Positions 35,197 to 45,512 of a DNA stretch of 62,635 nt are shown here, one piece after another (the first letter of the stretch is position 1; every line of letters starts with the position of its first letter). A program made the translations under genes and the position numbers. Under the pieces are notes generated by a model, which saw only the letters and a program-made list of their open reading frames with translations, searched no databases and was not told where the DNA came from. Source of the DNA: Methylobacter sp. (GTDB lineage: Bacteria; Pseudomonadota; Gammaproteobacteria; Methylococcales; Methylomonadaceae); NCBI GenBank assembly GCA_030684815.1, contig JAUXXQ010000149.1, positions 1 through 62,635 of the forward strand, in the 5' to 3' direction.

Positions 35197-35886
35197 ATGA
35201 TCGATATGAATAACTTTTTGTCTTTTCAAGTCCATGGTGGAGCCGATCACGGTGGCGGCGTTGCTGACAGCGTTGCGGGTCTGCTGACTTTTTTTGAGGG
35301 GCTATCAGCTCAGGATTCTTCGGATATTTTTTCGGACTTAATGCCGGGTATTGCCGCTATGGATAATATCCATCCGGTGCTGGTGCATTTTCCTATTGCC
35401 TTTTTATCGGCCTTTTTTGTTTTAGATCTGATTGCTACGCTGGCAAAAAAACAGCAGTGGCGCGATGTCGCCAGTTGGATGTTGTATTTGGGCGCTGTTG
35501 CCGCTGTGTTTACGGTGATTGCAGGGTTCAATGCAGCAGGTTCAGTGGCGCATGGCGGGGAAGTTCATCCCATTATGGAACGGCATAAGGATTTTGGCAT
35601 TGCAGTGCTGTGTTTGGCGATTTTTTTGTCAATCTGGCGGGCGCTCAGTGGTGGCGTGATTCAGGGTATCGCTAACGGATTTTTTCTTGCCCTTGCGGCT
35701 GCGATGTTTATAACCATGATACTGGGCGCTGATTTAGGCGGCTTGATGGTTTATCAGCATGGCGTGGCGGTTAAGTCGCTTCAGATTGAAGTGCCAGGCG
35801 TTCATCAGCATGAACAGGGGGGTGAGCATGTTCATGAACAGGGGCACGATCATCAGCACGGCCATGACCATGACCACGCGCATTGA
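35197..35886 (+). CDS. DUF2231 membrane protein with His-rich tail
   Basis: After an N-terminal region of about 55 residues, [20 protein letters not shown] begins the DUF2231 four-helix membrane domain, with a His in each of HPVLVH and [12 protein letters not shown] that could bind haem or metal. The last 29 residues contain 11 His alternating with Asp/Glu/Gln, a metal-binding tail. Function is unknown; copper or haem handling is a reasonable guess. The gene lies between truA and trpF, beside IS-like remnants, which suggests insertion. Confidence 0.82.
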   Translation: MIDMNNFLSFQVHGGADHGGGVADSVAGLLTFFEGLSAQDSSDIFSDLMPGIAAMDNIHPVLVHFPIAFLSAFFVLDLIATLAKKQQWRDVASWMLYLGAVAAVFTVIAGFNAAGSVAHGGEVHPIMERHKDFGIAVLCLAIFLSIWRALSGGVIQGIANGFFLALAAAMFITMILGADLGGLMVYQHGVAVKSLQIEVPGVHQHEQGGEHVHEQGHDHQHGHDHDHAH

Positions 35887-35979
35887 TGCGATAACCGGGA
35901 TTGAGCTGAATGCTAAGCCGCATTATTTTATGGTATCCTACGCGGCTAACTTTTTTTGGTTAAATTCTCATATCACTTT

Positions 35980-36612
35980 ATGCGAACTCGCGTTAAAATT
36001 TGCGGCTTTACCCGTGTTGAAGATGCCGTTTGTGCGGCGCGCTTAGGCGTCGATGCCATCGGCTTGGTGTTTTATCCGCCCAGTCCAAGGCATGTTGATA
36101 TTGGGCAGGCGATTAAGATTGTTAATGCGCTGCCCGCCTTTGTTTCGATCGTCGCCTTATTTGTCGATGAACAGGCATCGCGGATACGCGAAGTGTTGGC
36201 GCAGGTGCCGATAGATTGCTTGCAATTTCATGGCGATGAACCTGCCGATGCTTGCAGGCTTTACGGCAAGCGTTATATGAAAGCGGTGCGGATGCAGGAG
36301 GGCATTGATATTCCAGCGTTGGCGCAGCATTATCACGATGCGTCAGCCTTGTTGCTGGATGCGTATCACCCGGGAGAAAAAGGCGGTACAGGCAATCAAT
36401 TCGACTGGAACAGGATTCCCGCCCATTGCGCTTTGCCGCTGATACTGGCGGGCGGTTTGGATGCAGATAATGCCAGGCAGGCAGTACAGACGGTAAGACC
36501 CTATGCGCTGGATGTGAGCAGCGGCGTGGAGGCGGAAAAAGGGCTAAAGGATGCGCTGAAAATGGCGGCATTTATAGATGAAGTTAACGAGGGTGACAGA
36601 ATAATAATATGA
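35980..36612 (+). CDS. trpF: phosphoribosylanthranilate isomerase
   Basis: TrpF converts N-(5-phosphoribosyl)anthranilate to CdRP in tryptophan synthesis. The catalytic Cys is in RVKICGFTR (residue 7) and the general acid Asp is in [13 protein letters not shown] (near 126); LAGGLDADN is the phosphate loop. Start ATG 35980 (MRTRVKICG) gives 210 residues; the upstream ATG at 35956 adds eight unneeded residues. The end overlaps trpB by four bases. Confidence 0.95.
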   Translation: MRTRVKICGFTRVEDAVCAARLGVDAIGLVFYPPSPRHVDIGQAIKIVNALPAFVSIVALFVDEQASRIREVLAQVPIDCLQFHGDEPADACRLYGKRYMKAVRMQEGIDIPALAQHYHDASALLLDAYHPGEKGGTGNQFDWNRIPAHCALPLILAGGLDADNARQAVQTVRPYALDVSSGVEAEKGLKDALKMAAFIDEVNEGDRIII

Positions 36613-37811
36613 CAGAAAAATATAATATGCCCGATGAACGGGGGCACTTTGGCCCTTATGGCGGAATGTTCGTCGCAGAAACTTTGATCCCACCGATTCA
36701 GGAGTTGAATACGGCGTATCAGCAGTATTTGCAAGATCCTGAATTCATCGCGGAACTCGATGCTGATTTGCAGCATTATGTAGGCCGACCTTCGCCTTTG
36801 TATCATGCCGAACGCTGGAGCCGTGAGCTTGGTGGCGCGCAGATTTATCTGAAACGCGAAGATTTAAACCATACCGGTGCGCATAAAATAAACAATACCA
36901 TCGGTCAGGCTTTATTGGCCAAACGCATGGGCAAAACCCGCATTATTGCTGAAACCGGCGCAGGCCAACACGGTGTGGCGACAGCGACGGTTGCCGCAAG
37001 GCTGGGATTGGAATGCGTGGTTTACATGGGCGCAGTCGATGTGGCGCGTCAATCGTTAAATGTGTATCGGATGAAGTTGTTGGGCGCAAAAGTTGTCGCC
37101 GTTGAATCAGGGTCAAAGACCTTGAAAGATGCGTTAAATGAAGCGCTCAGAGATTGGGTGACTAATGTCGACAACACTTTTTATATTATCGGCACGGTAG
37201 CAGGCCCGCATCCTTATCCGGCGATGGTCAGGGATTTTCAGACCATTATCGGCCGCGAAGCTAAACAGCAATGTTTGGCGCAGGTCGGACGTTTGCCGGA
37301 TGCATTGGTTGCTTGTGTTGGCGGCGGTTCCAATGCCATCGGCTTGTTTTATCCGTTTATTGACGATCGTTCCGTTAAAATAATCGGGGTCGAAGCAGCG
37401 GGTGACGGCGTTGAAACCGGCCGTCATTCGGCGCCTTTATGTGCAGGCCGTCCCGGCGTACTGCACGGCAACAGGACTTATCTGATGGAAGATGACGACG
37501 GCGAAATCATCGAAACACATTCGATTTCGGCGGGTCTGGATTATCCGGGCGTAGGCCCCGAACATGCTTGGCTGAAAGATACCGGCCGCGCTGAATACGT
37601 CAATATTACCGACACCGAGGCGATGGCAGGTTTTCATGCGCTGACCCGAATGGAAGGTATTATCCCGGCGTTGGAATCAAGCCATGCGATGGCTTACACC
37701 ATGAAGCTTGCGCCCACTATGAGCAAAGACGAAATTATCATTGTCTGCCTGTCCGGTCGCGGCGATAAAGACATGCAAACGATAGCGCAACGCGAGGGGA
37801 TAGAACTATGA
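36609..37811 (+). CDS. trpB: tryptophan synthase beta subunit
   Basis: PLP enzyme condensing indole and serine. The PLP lysine lies in [11 protein letters not shown] (near residue 87), the phosphate-binding loop in GGGSNAIG (near 236), and [13 protein letters not shown] is the usual N-terminal segment. [19 protein letters not shown] is the substrate-binding region. It overlaps trpF (ATGA) and trpA (ATGA), forming a tightly coupled block. Length 400 is normal. Confidence 0.98.
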   Translation: MTEKYNMPDERGHFGPYGGMFVAETLIPPIQELNTAYQQYLQDPEFIAELDADLQHYVGRPSPLYHAERWSRELGGAQIYLKREDLNHTGAHKINNTIGQALLAKRMGKTRIIAETGAGQHGVATATVAARLGLECVVYMGAVDVARQSLNVYRMKLLGAKVVAVESGSKTLKDALNEALRDWVTNVDNTFYIIGTVAGPHPYPAMVRDFQTIIGREAKQQCLAQVGRLPDALVACVGGGSNAIGLFYPFIDDRSVKIIGVEAAGDGVETGRHSAPLCAGRPGVLHGNRTYLMEDDDGEIIETHSISAGLDYPGVGPEHAWLKDTGRAEYVNITDTEAMAGFHALTRMEGIIPALESSHAMAYTMKLAPTMSKDEIIIVCLSGRGDKDMQTIAQREGIEL

Positions 37812-38614
37812 GCCGATTAGCCGCTACCTTTGAAGCCCTGGCTGAATCAGGGCGCAAGGCCTTAATCCCGTTTATCACCGCAGGCGATCCGAAACCGGAT
37901 TTCACCTTGCCGATGATGCATGCGATGGTTGAGGCTGGTGTCGATGTGATCGAATTGGGCATCCCGTTTTCCGATCCGATGGCGGACGGGCCGGTTATCC
38001 AACGCGCCAGCGAGCGCGCTTTGGCTCATAAAATGAGTTTGCGCCGCACCTTGACCATCGTCAGCGAATTTCGGCGAACTAACCAACATACGCCGGTGGT
38101 GCTGATGGGTTATGTCAACCCGATTGAAGCCATGGGCTATGAAGATTTTGCCAATGCCGCGCAACGTGCCGATATTGATGGCGTGTTGACGGTCGATTTG
38201 CCGCCGGAAGAAGCCGAAGAATGCAGTGCCTTGTTGAAGGCGCGCGGTATTGATCCGATTTTCCTATTGGCGCCGAATAGCAGCGACGAGCGTATTAAAA
38301 AGATGGATGCTGTGGGTTCAGGTTATCTTTATTATGTGTCGCTGAAGGGCGTGACCGGTGCCGGGCATTTGGATGTCGTCGATGTCGAAAACAAGCTCAA
38401 TCAAATCAGGGGCAATACCGGTTTGCCGGTGGCTATCGGTTTTGGTGTCAAAGACGCACAAACGGCCAAGACTGTCGCCGGATTAGGTGATGGCGTGGTG
38501 GTCGGCAGCGCCTTGATCAGCAAAATCGAAGCGAACCTGGATGACCAGGAACGCGCCAAACAAGACATTATTAAATTATTGACTTCCATGCGCCAAGCCA
38601 TGGACAGTGTTTAA
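37808..38614 (+). CDS. trpA: tryptophan synthase alpha subunit
   Basis: Cleaves indole-3-glycerol phosphate to indole for channelling to TrpB. The catalytic Glu lies in [19 protein letters not shown] (near 49) and the Asp in [11 protein letters not shown] (near 130). [12 protein letters not shown] and GFGVKDAQT with VVVGSAL form the phosphate site. Length 268. Tryptophan start and stop overlaps suggest one transcript with trpF and trpB. Confidence 0.98.
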   Translation: MSRLAATFEALAESGRKALIPFITAGDPKPDFTLPMMHAMVEAGVDVIELGIPFSDPMADGPVIQRASERALAHKMSLRRTLTIVSEFRRTNQHTPVVLMGYVNPIEAMGYEDFANAAQRADIDGVLTVDLPPEEAEECSALLKARGIDPIFLLAPNSSDERIKKMDAVGSGYLYYVSLKGVTGAGHLDVVDVENKLNQIRGNTGLPVAIGFGVKDAQTAKTVAGLGDGVVVGSALISKIEANLDDQERAKQDIIKLLTSMRQAMDSV

Positions 38615-38646
38615 AATATATTGCTGAAATACCATAGGGCATACGC

Positions 38647-39621
38647 ATGAGTTGGTTTGAGAAGTTAATCCCGTCAACAATCAGGACGGAAGGGTCGAGC
38701 AAAAAAGGCACTGTGCCCGAAGGTTTGTGGAACAAGTGCCCTAGCTGTAATGCGATCCTTTACAATACGGAACTGGAAAGAAATTTCAGTGTTTGCCCAA
38801 AATGCGAGCACCACATGCGCATTTCTGCCAGAACCCGCCTGACGATGTTTCTTGATGAAGGCGGCCATGAAGAAATCGGCAAACAGGTTAAGCCGGTTGA
38901 TCCGTTAAGGTTCAAAGACAGCAAAAAATATAAAGACCGCATCACCCAGGCACAAAAACAAACCAAAGAAAATGATGCGCTGGTGGTGATCAAAGGCCAG
39001 CTAAAAGGCCGCGATATTGTGGCTGCCGCGTTTGATTTCGGTTTTATGGGCGGCTCTATGGGTTCCGTGGTCGGCGAAAAATTCGTCCGGGGCGTCAATA
39101 AGAGCCTAGAACTGGGTGTGCCGTTTATTGTCTTTACCGCCAGCGGCGGTGCGCGTATGCAAGAATCGCTGTTTTCCCTGTTTCAAATGGCGAAAACCAG
39201 TGCGGCATTGGCCAAATTATCCGATGCCGGTGTGCCCTATATTTCCTTCATGACCGACCCGACCATGGGCGGCGTTTCCGCCAGTTTGGCCATGCTGGGC
39301 GATATTAATGTGGCTGAGCCTAACGCCTTGATTGGTTTTGCCGGCCCCCGCGTCATCGAGCAGACTGTCCGCGAAAAGCTGCCGGAAGGCTTCCAGCGTA
39401 GCGAGTTTTTGCAAGAGCATGGCGCCATCGACATGATTATCGACCGGCGTGAAATGCGCGATAAAATAGCGGCTGTTTTGGCAATACTCATGGCTGGCAG
39501 GGAGGTAGCACCGCCAAAAATACCGGTGGCCACTTCATTGATAGGGGCGGAAACCAACGTCGCCGAGGCCATTCAAATCACCATCGATGATGCCCCGCAT
39601 CAGCCGAACCAGGAAGCCTGA
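38647..39621 (+). CDS. accD: acetyl-CoA carboxylase carboxyltransferase beta subunit
   Basis: AccD with AccA transfers carboxyl from biotin to acetyl-CoA in fatty acid synthesis. The N-terminal zinc ribbon is intact (C31, C34, C50, C53), followed by the crotonase-fold carboxyltransferase with [18 protein letters not shown] and [16 protein letters not shown]. Length 324 is slightly above E. coli AccD. It follows trpA in the usual trp-acc-fol order. Confidence 0.98.
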   Translation: MSWFEKLIPSTIRTEGSSKKGTVPEGLWNKCPSCNAILYNTELERNFSVCPKCEHHMRISARTRLTMFLDEGGHEEIGKQVKPVDPLRFKDSKKYKDRITQAQKQTKENDALVVIKGQLKGRDIVAAAFDFGFMGGSMGSVVGEKFVRGVNKSLELGVPFIVFTASGGARMQESLFSLFQMAKTSAALAKLSDAGVPYISFMTDPTMGGVSASLAMLGDINVAEPNALIGFAGPRVIEQTVREKLPEGFQRSEFLQEHGAIDMIIDRREMRDKIAAVLAILMAGREVAPPKIPVATSLIGAETNVAEAIQITIDDAPHQPNQEA

Positions 39622-39631
39622 CACACAGCGA

Positions 39632-40903
39632 ATGATGCATTTTGATTCGCTACAAGGTTGGCTGGCGTGGCAGGAAAGCTTACATCCTTTAGTCATTGAT
39701 TTGGGCTTGGAGCGGGCGGCGCAGGTTTTTCAAGCACTGAACCCTGATTATGCAAAACCGCCAACCCTTACCGTTGGCGGCACCAATGGCAAAGGCTCAT
39801 CGGTTGCCTATCTTGAAGCCATTTATACAGCGCAGGGTTATCGGGTAGGCGCTTATACCTCGCCGCATATCCTGAAATATAACGAACGGATAAAAATAGA
39901 CGGCAAACCGGTGTCGGATGAGCTGATTTGTGCGGCCTTTGCCCGCATCGAAGCGGTACGCGGCGACACCTCATTAAGCTATTTTGAATTCGGCACTTTA
40001 GCGGCATTGGACATATTTTACCGCGCCGGGGTTGACGTGCAGTTGCTTGAAGTCGGTTTGGGCGGAAGATTGGATGCGGTCAATATTATCGATCCCGATG
40101 TGGCGTTGATTACCAGTATCAGCATCGACCATGTCGAATGGCTGGGCGGCACCCGGGACGCCATCGCACGGGAAAAAGCCGGTATTTTTAGGGCTGGAAT
40201 GCCCGCCATTACCGGTGATCTGGAACCTCCTGAATCATTAATACAAAGCGCCATTGAGAAAGGCACGTTATTGTATTGTATCGGTAAGGATTTTGCTTAT
40301 AGCCAGCAGGAAACAGGATGGGACTGGTTTTTTGAAGGCCAGCAGCTGCGGGACTTACCGAAGCCGGGTTTAAAAGGCGAGCATCAGTATTGCAATGCAG
40401 CTGCGGTTATTTTGGCCGTCAGCAAAATGGAGGCGCTACTGCCGGTCAGTGAGGCATCAATCAGGCATGGGTTGAAAAATACCCGTTTAGCCGGACGCTT
40501 CCAGCTGATTGATGGGAAAATTCCGGTGCTGCTGGACGTCGGGCATAATCCGCAGGCAGTCAGAACCTTGGCTGACCATGTGACAGCCATGTTTCCCGGT
40601 AAGCGCATTCATGCTGTCTTTTCGATGATGAAAGATAAAGACATTGCCGGCGTCCTTGAGATTATGAATGGCGTTGTTTACGACTGGTTTTTTGCGCCGT
40701 TGGCAAATCCCCGGGCAGTGACGGAACCGGTCATGCGGGAGATTTTTTCACAAAGCCCGGTGTCCCGAGTTTCTTTCGGTTTTGCTGGTTTTGCCGACGC
40801 GTTTTCTGCGGCAAAAAATCAGTCACGGGAAGGCGATTTGTTATTGGTTTTTGGATCTTTCTTTTTGGTATCTGAGTGCTTGGTTGAATTTGAGAATAAG
40901 TGA
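39632..40903 (+). CDS. folC: bifunctional folylpolyglutamate / dihydrofolate synthase
   Basis: Mur-ligase family enzyme adding glutamate to dihydropteroate and folates. TVGGTNGKGSSVAYLEAIY is the P-loop, TSPHILKYNERIKIDG the folate loop, LLEVGLGGRLDAVNII and SISIDHVEWLGGTRDAIAREKAGIFR are standard, and LLDVGHNPQAV lies in the C-terminal domain. ATG 39632 (MMHFDSLQGWLAWQE) gives 423 residues; the reading from 39587 would overlap accD. Confidence 0.96.
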   Translation: MMHFDSLQGWLAWQESLHPLVIDLGLERAAQVFQALNPDYAKPPTLTVGGTNGKGSSVAYLEAIYTAQGYRVGAYTSPHILKYNERIKIDGKPVSDELICAAFARIEAVRGDTSLSYFEFGTLAALDIFYRAGVDVQLLEVGLGGRLDAVNIIDPDVALITSISIDHVEWLGGTRDAIAREKAGIFRAGMPAITGDLEPPESLIQSAIEKGTLLYCIGKDFAYSQQETGWDWFFEGQQLRDLPKPGLKGEHQYCNAAAVILAVSKMEALLPVSEASIRHGLKNTRLAGRFQLIDGKIPVLLDVGHNPQAVRTLADHVTAMFPGKRIHAVFSMMKDKDIAGVLEIMNGVVYDWFFAPLANPRAVTEPVMREIFSQSPVSRVSFGFAGFADAFSAAKNQSREGDLLLVFGSFFLVSECLVEFENK

Positions 40904-40912
40904 GTAGACGAA

Positions 40913-41683
40913 ATGGATCATGAATTAAGACAACGTTTGATAGGGGCTGTCGTGGTGACGGCGCTGTGTGCAATTTTTATCCCCATGCTATTTGATGATC
41001 CAGTTGACAACAGCGGCCAATTGGTCAGCGAACTGAGCATTCCGGCACCCGTTGATGCGGCTCAGATTTTAAGGCCGATTGAGATGGAGCCGTTATCCAC
41101 TGATAGTGTTGAGCGTTACGAAATGGCTGAACCTGAAGGCAGCCAATTAAAACAGGGGGGGGCTTCCGGGGAAGGCCTATATGCCGAATCGGCAGGTTAT
41201 GATGATTCCGGTGAGGACGAATTTGCTGAACCTGCGCCAAAATTGCCTGCAAAAAGACCGGTGGAGCAAGCTGTACCGGCAAAAGCCACACCTAAAGCAG
41301 CGGTTAAAGTTGAAGAACCTGTGGCGGCGATAAAAAAACAGCCGCAGCCAGTTAAGGATACCGAAGCGAAACCAAGCGCTACCGCGAAAAAGATAGCGGA
41401 GGCTATAGCCGAACCGAAAAAACCGGTTGTGGAAGCGAAAGCACCTACAAAATTGGAGCGCTGGTATATTCAATTGGGCAGTTTCAGTAAGAAAGAAAAT
41501 GCCATGTCGCTGTGGAATAGCTTGCATGACCAAGGTTTACCGGTGTCACTGGATACGGTTAAAACCGATAAAGGTACTGTGTACCGGCTTCGGATTGGCC
41601 CTGAACTAGATAAGAAAAAAGCGGCGGCGATGAAGTCAAGGTTGGATAAGCAAAATATTGACGCCATCCTGCTTGCCGAGTAA
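40913..41683 (+). CDS. dedD: SPOR-domain membrane protein (DedD-like)
   Basis: A short cytoplasmic start and one membrane helix (about 10-26, IGAVVVTALCAIFIPML) are followed by a long Pro/Ala/Lys/Glu-rich periplasmic linker and a C-terminal SPOR domain (WYIQLGSFSKKENAMSLWN onward, ending LDKQNIDAILL). SPOR domains bind denuded septal glycan; DedD aids division. Position between folC and cvpA matches the conserved gene order. Confidence 0.9.
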   Translation: MDHELRQRLIGAVVVTALCAIFIPMLFDDPVDNSGQLVSELSIPAPVDAAQILRPIEMEPLSTDSVERYEMAEPEGSQLKQGGASGEGLYAESAGYDDSGEDEFAEPAPKLPAKRPVEQAVPAKATPKAAVKVEEPVAAIKKQPQPVKDTEAKPSATAKKIAEAIAEPKKPVVEAKAPTKLERWYIQLGSFSKKENAMSLWNSLHDQGLPVSLDTVKTDKGTVYRLRIGPELDKKKAAAMKSRLDKQNIDAILLAE

Positions 41684-41699
41684 CGGCCTAAGTCACGGC

Positions 41700-42227
41700 A
41701 TGATTTGGGTAGATTTCACCCTGGGCGGGGTCATTTTTATTACCCTGGTCATCGGGGCGTTACGCGGGTTTATTAAGGAAATTTTTTCGTTGCTGTTCTG
41801 GCTGCTGGCAAGCTGGGTGAGCTTGACGTTTAGCCATGCGTTTTCGTTTTTTCTGCCGCTTGCCATCCATCAGCCAGCAACCAGACTGGCCGCCTCTTTT
41901 ATCGCTTTGTTTGCCATCACCTTGGCTTTGGGCGGTTTGATCGGATTTTTATTGGGTGCGTTGGTTAAAAAAAACCAACTGGACTTTATCGGCCGCTTCG
42001 GCGGCATGGTAAGCGGTTTGCTTCGCGGCATTATTGCTGTTCTTGCCGTGATTACAGTGGCAGGGTTTACACCTTTGCCCAACGATTCCTGGTGGGACAA
42101 ATCAGTTTTGATTCCACCTGTCCAATCGCTCGCGCTCTATTTGCGGGGTCATGTGCGATCAGACCCGGCGCGGCTGACCGCGACTTCTTCCGTTACTTCC
42201 TACAAAACAATACAGGTTAAAAAATAA
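41700..42227 (+). CDS. cvpA: CvpA family membrane protein
   Basis: The 175-residue protein from ATG 41700 ([14 protein letters not shown]) has four membrane helices and the family features [19 protein letters not shown] and [17 protein letters not shown]. CvpA is required for colicin V export and biofilm or bile tolerance in enterics; its molecular role is unsettled. Its TAA overlaps the purF ATG (TAATG), the usual cvpA-purF coupling. Confidence 0.93.
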   Translation: MIWVDFTLGGVIFITLVIGALRGFIKEIFSLLFWLLASWVSLTFSHAFSFFLPLAIHQPATRLAASFIALFAITLALGGLIGFLLGALVKKNQLDFIGRFGGMVSGLLRGIIAVLAVITVAGFTPLPNDSWWDKSVLIPPVQSLALYLRGHVRSDPARLTATSSVTSYKTIQVKK

Positions 42228-43735
42228 TGTGTGGTATTGCTGCTATCGTTTCTCATCAGACTGTTAATCAGGATTTATATGATGCCCTGACAGTATTGCA
42301 ACACCGAGGCCAGGACGCTGCGGGCATCGTCACTTGCGAGGGCGGACGGTTGCATTTGCGCAAGGAAAACGGCTTGGCCCGCGATGTCTTTACCAATGCC
42401 CAAATGTTAAGGCTAAAAGGCAATATGGGGATTGCGCATGTCCGTTATCCAACGGCGGGCTGCACCAGTTCTGCTGAAGCGCAGCCTTTTTATGTGAACT
42501 CCCCTTTTGGCTTGACGCTGGCGCACAACGGCAATTTGACCAATACCGAAGAGCTAAAAAAAGCGCTGTTCGTAGAAGATCAACGCCATATCAACACCGA
42601 TTCCGATTCCGAAGTGCTGTTGAATGCCTTTGCCCACGAATTGCAAAGCCTGGGCAAATTGCATTTGACCGTGGACGATGTTTTCAAGGCGGTTGCCGGT
42701 GTGCATCGCCGTTGTCGCGGCGCTTATGCGGTCGTCATCATGATTGCCGGTTTCGGTATTTTAGGTTTTAGGGACCCAAACGGTATCCGGCCTATTGTCT
42801 TTGGAACCCGGCAATCCGATAAAGGCCAGGAGTTTATGTTGGCATCGGAAAGCGTCGCTTTAGATGTGTTAGGTTTTGACCTGGTTCGGGACATTGCGCC
42901 CGGCGAAGCGGTGTTTATTGAAAAAACCGGCGTTTTGCACACCCAGCAATGCGCGGAAAAAATAGACCATTGCCCGTGTATTTTTGAATATGTTTATTTT
43001 GCCCGGCCTGATTCGATTATCGACCGCATTTCGGTGTACAAGGCGCGCTTGCGTATGGGCGAAAAACTGGCGCAAAAAGTCTTGAGGGAGTGGCCTGACC
43101 ATGACATCGATGTGGTGATTCCGATTCCCGACACTAGCCGGACAGCGGCTTTGCAGATGGCGAACAGTCTGGGCGTCAAGTACCGCGAAGGCTTTATCAA
43201 AAACCGCTACATTGGCCGGACTTTTATCATGCCGGGGCAGAAAATGCGGGAAAAATCGGTCAGACAAAAGTTAAACGCCATCGGTCTTGAGTTTGAAGGC
43301 AAGAATGTGTTGCTGGTGGACGATTCCATCGTCAGGGGCACGACTTCCGCGCAGATTATCCAAATGGCGCGTGATGCCGGTGCCAAGAAAGTATATTTTG
43401 CCTCTGCCGCACCGCCGGTGCGCTACCCCAATGTTTACGGCATCGACATGCCGGCCGCTAATGAGCTGATTGCCCATGACCGCACCGAAGACGAGGTCTG
43501 TACAGCAATAGGCGCAGACCGGGTCATTTATCAGGATTTGGGCGATTTGATTGATGCGGTGGGTAAAGGTAACCGGGATATCCAGCATTTTGACACCTCC
43601 TGTTTCAGCAAAAAATATATCACCGGCGATATTGACGACGCCTATTTGGAGCGCACCGAAGCGTTGCGTAATGACAGCGCACAGGGAAGCCGGAACTCGG
43701 AAAGCTTCATTATCGGTATGCAAAATGGGGATTGA
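42227..43735 (+). CDS. purF: amidophosphoribosyltransferase
   Basis: First committed step of purine synthesis: PRPP plus glutamine to phosphoribosylamine. The protein starts MCGIAAIV, with the nucleophile Cys2 directly after Met and no propeptide. The glutaminase domain has HRGQDAAGI and HNGNLTN; the PRTase motif [13 protein letters not shown] is near residue 368. Length 502 is standard. Confidence 0.98.
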   Translation: MCGIAAIVSHQTVNQDLYDALTVLQHRGQDAAGIVTCEGGRLHLRKENGLARDVFTNAQMLRLKGNMGIAHVRYPTAGCTSSAEAQPFYVNSPFGLTLAHNGNLTNTEELKKALFVEDQRHINTDSDSEVLLNAFAHELQSLGKLHLTVDDVFKAVAGVHRRCRGAYAVVIMIAGFGILGFRDPNGIRPIVFGTRQSDKGQEFMLASESVALDVLGFDLVRDIAPGEAVFIEKTGVLHTQQCAEKIDHCPCIFEYVYFARPDSIIDRISVYKARLRMGEKLAQKVLREWPDHDIDVVIPIPDTSRTAALQMANSLGVKYREGFIKNRYIGRTFIMPGQKMREKSVRQKLNAIGLEFEGKNVLLVDDSIVRGTTSAQIIQMARDAGAKKVYFASAAPPVRYPNVYGIDMPAANELIAHDRTEDEVCTAIGADRVIYQDLGDLIDAVGKGNRDIQHFDTSCFSKKYITGDIDDAYLERTEALRNDSAQGSRNSESFIIGMQNGD

Positions 43736-43782
43736 GGATAAGCCGGTAGATAACGTTTTTTAACTAATTGAAGAAATTTTTT

Positions 43783-43860
43783 ACCACGAAGGACACGAAA
43801 AGCACGAAGAAAAATAATTACCTTCGTGCGCTCCGTGTACTTCGTGGTGAATAAAATGCT
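43783..43860. repeat. TTCGTGG-family palindrome between purF and metZ
   Basis: CCACGAAGGACACGAAAAGC...CTTCGTGCGC...TACTTCGTGG forms a long imperfect hairpin (43783-43848) followed by TGAATAAAATGCTTTT. The right arm and tail are shared with 33494-33533, and a more perfect member is at 49539-49594. It may end purF transcription. Confidence 0.8.
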
Positions 43861-43880
43861 TTTAACAAATATATATAACC

Positions 43881-45065
43881 ATGACAGACAACATTAACTG
43901 GAACGACTACACACTGGAAACCCAAGCCATCAGGGCAGGGCATCGGCGCACCCACGAAGACGAACATAGCATCCCGATTTTTACCACTTCCAGTTATGTG
44001 TTCAAGAGTGCCGAAGAGGCCGCTTTGCGTTTCACCGGACAAAAGCCCGGCAACATTTATTCGCGTTTTACCAACCCCACCGTGAGTGCGTTTCAGGAAA
44101 GGCTGGCGTTAATGGAGAAAGGCGAACGCTGTCTGGCGTTTTCGTCCGGCATGGCGGCGATTATGGCGGTCGGCATGGGCTTACTTAAAGCCGGTGACCA
44201 TGTGGTCTGTTCGCGCGGCGTGTTCGGCAATACTGTGTTGATGTTCCAGAATTATTTCGGCAAATTCGGCGTGGCCACCGATTTTGTCGATTTGATTGAT
44301 ACTGCGGCCTGGGAAGCGGCGATTAAACCCAATACCCGGTTTTTGTTTCTGGAAACGCCGTCCAATCCGTTGACTGAAATTGCCGATATTTCGCTGCTTG
44401 CCGACATTGCGCATAAACACGGCTGCCTGCTGATTGTCGACAATTGTTTTTGTACGCCTGCGTTGCAAAAACCTTTGGAATTGGGTGCGGATATTGTCGT
44501 CCACTCGGCCACCAAATACATAGACGGGCAGGGGCGCTGTGTTGGCGGCGCCGTTGTTGCCAGTGATGAGATCATAGAAAAGCACATTTATCCCTATTTG
44601 CGCACCGGCGGTTCGACCATGAGCCCGTTTAATGCCTGGGTGTTTTTGTCCGGCCTGGAAACACTGGTAATCAGGATGAAAGCGCATTGCGACAACGCCT
44701 TTGAACTGGCCCGTTGGCTGGAACAGCAAACGGGCGTGGCCAAAGTCCACTACCCCGGTTTGCCGTCCCATGCGCAACACCAACTAGCTGCACGCCAGCA
44801 AAGCCATTTCGGCGGCATTGTCAGTTTTGAACTGACCGGCGGTAAGGATCATGCCTGGAAACTGATCGACGCGACTGAAATGCTGTCGATTACCGCCAAT
44901 CTGGGCGATGTTAAAACCACCATCACCCATCCCGCCACCACCACACATGGCCGCTTAACCCCGGAAGTCAGGGCGGCGGCAGGCATTAAAGACGGCTTGG
45001 TCAGGATTTCAGTCGGGCTGGAAAATGTTGAAGATATTAAAAAGGATATTTTAAGAGGGTTGTGA
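43881..45065 (+). CDS. metZ: O-succinylhomoserine sulfhydrylase
   Basis: Cys/Met-metabolism PLP enzyme making homocysteine from O-succinylhomoserine and sulfide. ETQAIRAGHRRTHEDEHS is the N-terminal segment, the PLP lysine is in HSATKYIDGQGR (near residue 212) and SVGLENVEDIKKDI ends the protein. Location after purF matches the Pseudomonas-type order and supports the sulfhydrylase rather than the cystathionine synthase name. Length 394. Confidence 0.93.
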   Translation: MTDNINWNDYTLETQAIRAGHRRTHEDEHSIPIFTTSSYVFKSAEEAALRFTGQKPGNIYSRFTNPTVSAFQERLALMEKGERCLAFSSGMAAIMAVGMGLLKAGDHVVCSRGVFGNTVLMFQNYFGKFGVATDFVDLIDTAAWEAAIKPNTRFLFLETPSNPLTEIADISLLADIAHKHGCLLIVDNCFCTPALQKPLELGADIVVHSATKYIDGQGRCVGGAVVASDEIIEKHIYPYLRTGGSTMSPFNAWVFLSGLETLVIRMKAHCDNAFELARWLEQQTGVAKVHYPGLPSHAQHQLAARQQSHFGGIVSFELTGGKDHAWKLIDATEMLSITANLGDVKTTITHPATTTHGRLTPEVRAAAGIKDGLVRISVGLENVEDIKKDILRGL

Positions 45066-45071
45066 GCTCCG

Positions 45072-45464
45072 CTAATGCGCTTCCATATCTTCCAGTTCGA
45101 TATTAAGCGCTTTAGTTGACAGCAGCAGCTCGCTGATGGATGCCAGCAACGACAACACGATAAAAGCCATGCTCAAGCCAAACATAAGGTTGCCGTAATA
45201 TTGGTGCCCGTAAAAAATCAGCCCCATGGCGATGATGCAACAAATAATGCCGGTAACCGCCAGTAATTGCATGGCGATAATGAAACGGATACGCAGCCTT
45301 AAACTGTCTATCTGCTTTTTGGCAACCGGGCTTTGGGTTTTGTTGAACAGGTTGTGCTGTTCCCTGATCCGGTTGGCAATCGCCAGGAAACGGTTGGAAT
45401 AGGCCAGAAATAAAACCGAAATGGCGGGGAATAATAGGGCAGGGGTGGTGATGGTGATGTCCAT
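45072..45464 (-). CDS. DUF2721 family membrane protein
   Basis: Three hydrophobic helices are visible (about 8-26, 62-84 and 90-115), with SNRFLAIANRIRE after the first, as in DUF2721 proteins. Function is unknown. It lies six bases from the convergent metZ stop. Confidence 0.82.
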   Translation of the reverse strand: MDITITTPALLFPAISVLFLAYSNRFLAIANRIREQHNLFNKTQSPVAKKQIDSLRLRIRFIIAMQLLAVTGIICCIIAMGLIFYGHQYYGNLMFGLSMAFIVLSLLASISELLLSTKALNIELEDMEAH

Positions 45465-45512
45465 GGTTTTTCCTAAACAGGTTTTCTCGGGTTTCCCTCA
45501 TTGCCGCGCTAT

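Noticed and set aside
43736-43880. SAM-type riboswitch before metZ
   Set aside because: The gap is filled by a TTCGTGG palindrome; none of the conserved SAM riboswitch sequences is visible.
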